From Agarivorans aestuarii (GTDB taxonomy: Bacteria; Pseudomonadota; Gammaproteobacteria; Enterobacterales; Celerinatantimonadaceae): a DNA stretch of 64,000 bases. The stretch is from assembly GCF_019670125.1 (NCBI RefSeq), contig NZ_AP023033.1:4241501-4305500 (forward strand). The letters are read 5' to 3'. Position numbers and translations under genes: made by a program. The first letter of the stretch is position 1; each line of letters starts with the position of its first letter. A model generated the notes under the pieces. It was not told the origin of the DNA and did not search any database. It was given only the letters and a program-made list of their open reading frames with translations. This document shows positions 61,085 to 64,000 of the stretch, in pieces.

Positions 61085-61187
61085 GGTCTCGTCGAGATAC
61101 CTCTCGGTACCTTCGCATGCCGGATAGGTAAGACACCTAACGGGATGACGACATGCAAATTTTCATCAACTACTCCCCAAGACGCCG
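61085..61187 (-). promoter_or_regulatory. yybP-ykoY (Mn2+) riboswitch upstream of alx
   Basis: On the minus strand the leader contains TTGGGGAGTAG at its start and GACGAGACC at its end, the conserved loops L1 and L3 regions of yybP-ykoY aptamers. Between them are CGTCATCCCG and CCGGCATGCG stem segments. It senses Mn2+ and opens expression of alx when the metal is high. The aptamer ends about 100 bases before the start codon of alx. Confidence 0.88.
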
Positions 61188-61326
61188 CGATATTACGCCT
61201 AAAATTTGCCTCGCGCTAGGCTTATTTTGCTTAAAAATAAGACTATGGTTTAAGACTTATTTTTCATTAACTTGCAGCACATCAGGTCACTAAATAGGAG
61301 CGTTTTCGCGCCGCTAAACTTAGCTA

Positions 61327-61635
61327 TCAGCTATCCCACATAACGTCACACTGTTTTTTAAGCGCTGAGCTGAGTAATTCTATTAAAGGTTGAGCACGAG
61401 TACTTAAACTAATCACAGGTTCCAATTCGGCATCGTTCTCATCAGCGTTAGATTGCTCTGCCTGAGCTTGTGCAGCAAGCTCAGCTTTTAACTGGCTTAA
61501 TGCTTCGGCAACATCTTCGGCCCGTATCGCTCCCGGCACACTGCCACTGTGTCCCATCATTTTTAACAACGCTAAACCAATATCGCCAAACATGGTGACA
61601 TTTGCGTAAGCTTTACATCTGAATGTAATTAACAT
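61327..61635 (-). CDS. DUF1840 family protein
   Basis: The 102-residue protein starts MLITFRCKAYANVTMFGDIGLALLKMMGHSGSVPGAI, the typical DUF1840 opening with its MMG.SG.VPGAI string, and ends with a helical KKQCDVMWD. Middle residues are acidic and low in complexity. It is cytoplasmic; the function of the family is not known. Single gene downstream of nothing obvious. Confidence 0.9.
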   Translation of the reverse strand: MLITFRCKAYANVTMFGDIGLALLKMMGHSGSVPGAIRAEDVAEALSQLKAELAAQAQAEQSNADENDAELEPVISLSTRAQPLIELLSSALKKQCDVMWDS

Positions 61636-61736
61636 GGGTAGTTACCTATTAATAAATCAACACAAGGCTAGCAGCATAAAACGAATCGCCAATGCTTTCT
61701 TTAAGCAAAACGACATTGTTGCTTAACGCACTAAAA

Positions 61737-62618
61737 TTAAATCCTTTGTGGTTTTGCTTTCGCACTTAGCTCATCACGATAATAATTACCTAGGGTATAT
61801 TGTCCAAAAGCGGGTGCGATAGAATCTTGCCCCATCACTGTCAGAAAAAACTCTGCTGACCCGCCCCATTTTTCTGGGAGTCGCTTAACAATACTAAGAG
61901 CAATGCGCCGGATAAAGTCTGGAAGCTTAATCGATTTTGACGGTTTATTTTGCGCTTGAAATGCCAAATGAGTCATCTGGTTCATAGACAATACTTCAGG
62001 TCCGCCTACGTCTAATTCTGATTCACTCCGAGCTATTGCATCGATGCAAAACCTTGCTAGATCTTTGCCATGAATAGGATTAGCTCGCACCTCGCCATTG
62101 CCAAACATGTACACTTTCCCGCTTGCAGCCATACGATACAGTTCTGTCATATCGGAGAAAAAGCCATTTGGCCTTAGCACACAGCCTTGCAGCAATGAAG
62201 AGCTTAATAAGCGCTTGGCGAACTTTTCTTTAGCCGCCAACAAACGCACTTGCGGATATTTTTTAGCATTAAAAGCCGAGACATAAATGAATTTACTGAC
62301 CGCCGCTTGCTCTGCTTCTAACAGAAGATTCAAATTGGCTTGGTAATCCACATCCCGATAAGTCAGGCCATCTTGTTGTCGAGTAATACCCAAACAGGAA
62401 ATCACTACATCTACATCGTCGCAGATGCCTTTCATAGCTTTTGGCTCGGAGACTTGCGCTTGAATAATTTGCTGCTCGGGTACACCTTTATCCAGTAACT
62501 TAGCCCGGTTTCTCGCAACGGCCTTAAAATCTATATCGCTGGCTAACAGCTGCTCAACAATGTGCAGACCTAAATAACCTGTGGCACCAACCAACAATAC
62601 TTTTTGCTCCTTATCCAT
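61737..62618 (-). CDS. NAD(P)-binding atypical short-chain dehydrogenase (NmrA-like)
   Basis: The 293-residue protein has the Rossmann loop VGATGYLG at its start (about 10-17), then IISCLGITRQQDGLTYRDVDYQANLNLLLEA and FIYVSAFNAK, where the Y-x-x-x-K catalytic pair of classical SDRs is not clear. It is like the ylbE/NmrA-like group that binds NAD(P) and acts on or senses redox. It overlaps the membrane-protein gene by 8 bases, so they form an operon under the divergent TetR. Confidence 0.85.
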   Translation of the reverse strand: MDKEQKVLLVGATGYLGLHIVEQLLASDIDFKAVARNRAKLLDKGVPEQQIIQAQVSEPKAMKGICDDVDVVISCLGITRQQDGLTYRDVDYQANLNLLLEAEQAAVSKFIYVSAFNAKKYPQVRLLAAKEKFAKRLLSSSLLQGCVLRPNGFFSDMTELYRMAASGKVYMFGNGEVRANPIHGKDLARFCIDAIARSESELDVGGPEVLSMNQMTHLAFQAQNKPSKSIKLPDFIRRIALSIVKRLPEKWGGSAEFFLTVMGQDSIAPAFGQYTLGNYYRDELSAKAKPQRI

Positions 62619-63237
62619 CGGTTTTATTCTCCACTTTTTGTTTAGTTTCTAAATCCGGGCGATAAGGCTCTTCTCGCAATATATGGCTAATGAGTAGTTT
62701 GAGATAAAACAAAGGCAGAAACCACGCTAACCCCGGTGGAGCATCAAACACAGCCAAGGCAAGTACTAGCGCAAACGAATACAAGATCAAGGCCACCGGA
62801 CGCTGCAAATACAGCGGCGTTTTTAATACCCACGCACAAGCGACAAGCATATAAGTACCGGTTAGCAAAACCCACCACACATCCAGCTGCAAAAAAGCCC
62901 AACTGAATAGGCTTAGCTGCACAAAATGCAAAGCTATAAAACTCATATGTTGTTTAAAGCCTTGTCCATCGCGATGAAACCAGCGCTTAGCACTAGAAGT
63001 AGCATTAGTAATGATGCCGCCAACAATATCAACCGCAAGCATACCCGCCACAACAAACTGAAATACACTCCATCCCAGCTCGCCGTGCCATGCCCACAAC
63101 AGCAGAGCTGCGCTCGATATAAAAGGTATATACAGTTGCAAAGCTTTCTCCGCATCAGTAGCACCAGGGCCAATAAAGCTATCAACTTTCCCCTTCACGC
63201 CTGCTCTCAATTCGGGCAGCTGCCAATCAATATTCAT
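62611..63237 (-). CDS. Membrane protein of unknown function
   Basis: I choose the ATG at 63237; the GTG three codons upstream overlaps the AAGGTGAG ribosome site. The 208-residue protein has about six hydrophobic segments and the polar string GGIITNATSSAKRWFHR between helices, which I cannot assign to a family. Its stop overlaps the NmrA-like gene, so they are translated together. The TetR-type palindrome lies 17 bases before the start. Confidence 0.75.
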   Translation of the reverse strand: MNIDWQLPELRAGVKGKVDSFIGPGATDAEKALQLYIPFISSAALLLWAWHGELGWSVFQFVVAGMLAVDIVGGIITNATSSAKRWFHRDGQGFKQHMSFIALHFVQLSLFSWAFLQLDVWWVLLTGTYMLVACAWVLKTPLYLQRPVALILYSFALVLALAVFDAPPGLAWFLPLFYLKLLISHILREEPYRPDLETKQKVENKTDG

Positions 63238-63253
63238 AACTCTCACCTTATTT

Positions 63254-63267
63254 AGACCATATGGTCT
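63254..63267. promoter_or_regulatory. Perfect TetR-type palindrome, operator 1
   Basis: AGACCATATGGTCT is a 14-base perfect palindrome directly upstream of the membrane-protein/NmrA operon. Confidence 0.75.
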
Positions 63268-63306
63268 TTTTAAAATAAAACCAATCGATACAAAGGTAAA
63301 GTTTTA

Positions 63307-63325
63307 TTTTGTCCGAGTGGTCTAA
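63307..63325. promoter_or_regulatory. Imperfect TetR-type operator 2
   Basis: TTTTGTCCGAGTGGTCTAAA has the same GGTCT half-site as operator 1 and a degenerate left arm. It is near a -10-like TATAGT (63341-63346) of the tetR gene. Confidence 0.5.
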
Positions 63326-63376
63326 AAAAATAACCCATGTTATAGTGCTAGGCGTAACAGAGAGCTAGAGAATCAA

Positions 63377-63925
63377 ATGCCAAAGCTGATAAATCACGAT
63401 GAAAAGCGCAAAGAGATTGCGCTAAAAGCCACAGAGATATTTCTCGAATATGGCTACAAAAATATTGGAATGCGCCAACTGTGTGAACAACTAGGCATGA
63501 GCAAAAGCGCTGTCTACCACTACTACAAAAGCAAAGATCAGCTTTTTATTGCAGCCACCCAAGCCATTGTAAGTGTTGATGCATCGGCGCTAATTGATCA
63601 ACCACTAGCCACTAAGGCCACCATTGATCAGAAAATAGAAAACTTTATCGTTATCTTAAGGCAAATGGCGCCACGATTTTTTAAAGAAATGCAGCTAGTG
63701 TCGGACTATATCGAGGTAATTGGTGAAGACAAAGTGGCTAGCGACCCTTGTATGCTACTGGCAAATAAAAAGTATTTAGAATTACTGTCTACCTACGTTT
63801 CAGCCGATGATAAAGCAAGCCTTTACACCTTACTCTTGGGCTTGCTTAATCATCAAATCATGTTGGGCGAAGCCCTAGAAGATAGCTACATCACCGACAT
63901 GCTAGTACCACATTTGAATCACTAA
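63377..63925 (+). CDS. TetR family regulator
   Basis: The 182-residue protein has the usual N-terminal helix-turn-helix (ATEIFLEYGYKNIGMRQLCEQLGMSKSAVYHYYKSKDQLFIA), then a helical ligand domain. It is divergent from the membrane-protein/NmrA operon with two related operators between the genes, so it probably represses that operon and itself. The ligand is unknown. Confidence 0.92.
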   Translation: MPKLINHDEKRKEIALKATEIFLEYGYKNIGMRQLCEQLGMSKSAVYHYYKSKDQLFIAATQAIVSVDASALIDQPLATKATIDQKIENFIVILRQMAPRFFKEMQLVSDYIEVIGEDKVASDPCMLLANKKYLELLSTYVSADDKASLYTLLLGLLNHQIMLGEALEDSYITDMLVPHLNH

Positions 63926-63943
63926 AAGGCTGATTGCCTTTAG
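63922..63943. terminator. Hairpin between convergent genes
   Basis: CTAAAAGGC and GCCTTTAG pair with one bulged base around TGATT, overlapping both stops. It suggests a convergent gene past the window edge. Confidence 0.5.
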
Positions 63944-64000
63944 TGATTAGTCGCTAAACTTACCCGTTCGACATCAATTTTAGTGCTAGTCCATTCACGA
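63940..64000 (-). CDS. 3' end of a minus-strand gene (partial)
   Basis: The last 58 bases read openly on the minus strand and end in TAA at 63942-63940, giving the tail REWTSTKIDVERVSLATNH. Too short to name. The hairpin at its stop supports it as a real gene end. Confidence 0.35.
   Translation of the reverse strand, partial: REWTSTKIDVERVSLATNH

Noticed and set aside
1-64000. CRISPR arrays, tRNA or rRNA genes, integrases
   Set aside because: No regularly spaced direct repeats, cloverleaf-like sequences, rRNA stretches or recombinase motifs were noticed on reading.

Overview
The window looks like a chromosomal stretch of a marine gammaproteobacterium of the Alteromonadales/Vibrionales sphere. 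Base composition is moderate, and the housekeeping proteins (Rep, TcdA, YegD, YciN, HdfR, MaoP, RimK, Alx) are close to enterobacterial and vibrio forms. The density of secreted starch-active enzymes and the stand-alone CBM6 protein fit a polysaccharide degrader such as Agarivorans. That genus name is an inference, not something the sequence proves. I see no rRNA, tRNA, CRISPR array, prophage or complete insertion sequence; the only mobile-like item is a 266-bp TA-flanked MITE-like element at 12086-12351.

Region 1 to 12 kb: a truncated chemoreceptor, two membrane diguanylate cyclases, a cytochrome P460, a catalytic-domain-free starch-binding protein with a CBM21-like module, an orphan CBM6 protein, an AlkC/AlkD-type DNA alkylation repair protein, a zinc-protease-like lipoprotein, an acyltransferase-3 membrane protein and a DUF4136 lipoprotein. 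Region 12 to 23 kb: the MITE-like element, tcdA, a second chemoreceptor, a TetR-MFP-RND efflux operon with two matching palindromic operators, rep helicase, and a kinase-fold protein of unknown function.

Region 23.6 to 40 kb is a starch/glycogen utilisation region. It holds a secreted GH13 alpha-amylase and a secreted type I pullulanase in tandem that share the same N-terminal binding cassette, a periplasmic solute-binding-like protein, a candidate small RNA, a ROK-family regulator, a secreted chloride-type alpha-amylase with starch-binding modules, and a cytoplasmic GH13 oligo-1,6-glucosidase-like enzyme preceded by a possible leader peptide. Inserted in it is a persulfide/sulfur unit: an ArsR-type sensor, two half-size YeeE/YedE transporters and, divergently, a CoA-disulfide reductase-rhodanese fusion, with AT-rich inverted repeats between them. 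The likely division of labour is that the outer enzymes bind and cut starch, pullulanase removes branches, and the cytoplasmic glucosidase finishes alpha-1,6 oligosaccharides.

Region 40 to 53 kb: yciN, an EamA transporter, an AraC-GyrI regulator with a transglutaminase-like partner, yegD, a PAS-PAS-GGDEF protein, an ABC exporter, a DUF3179-like membrane protein, LysR regulators and unknown exported proteins. Region 53 to 64 kb: the conserved divergent hdfR/maoP pair, a rimK-metallopeptidase-MscS-retropepsin operon, mgtE and a CorA-family magnesium transporter, a P-loop kinase, alx preceded by a yybP-ykoY (Mn2+) riboswitch, DUF1840, an NmrA-like/membrane protein pair and their divergent TetR regulator with a perfect palindromic operator.
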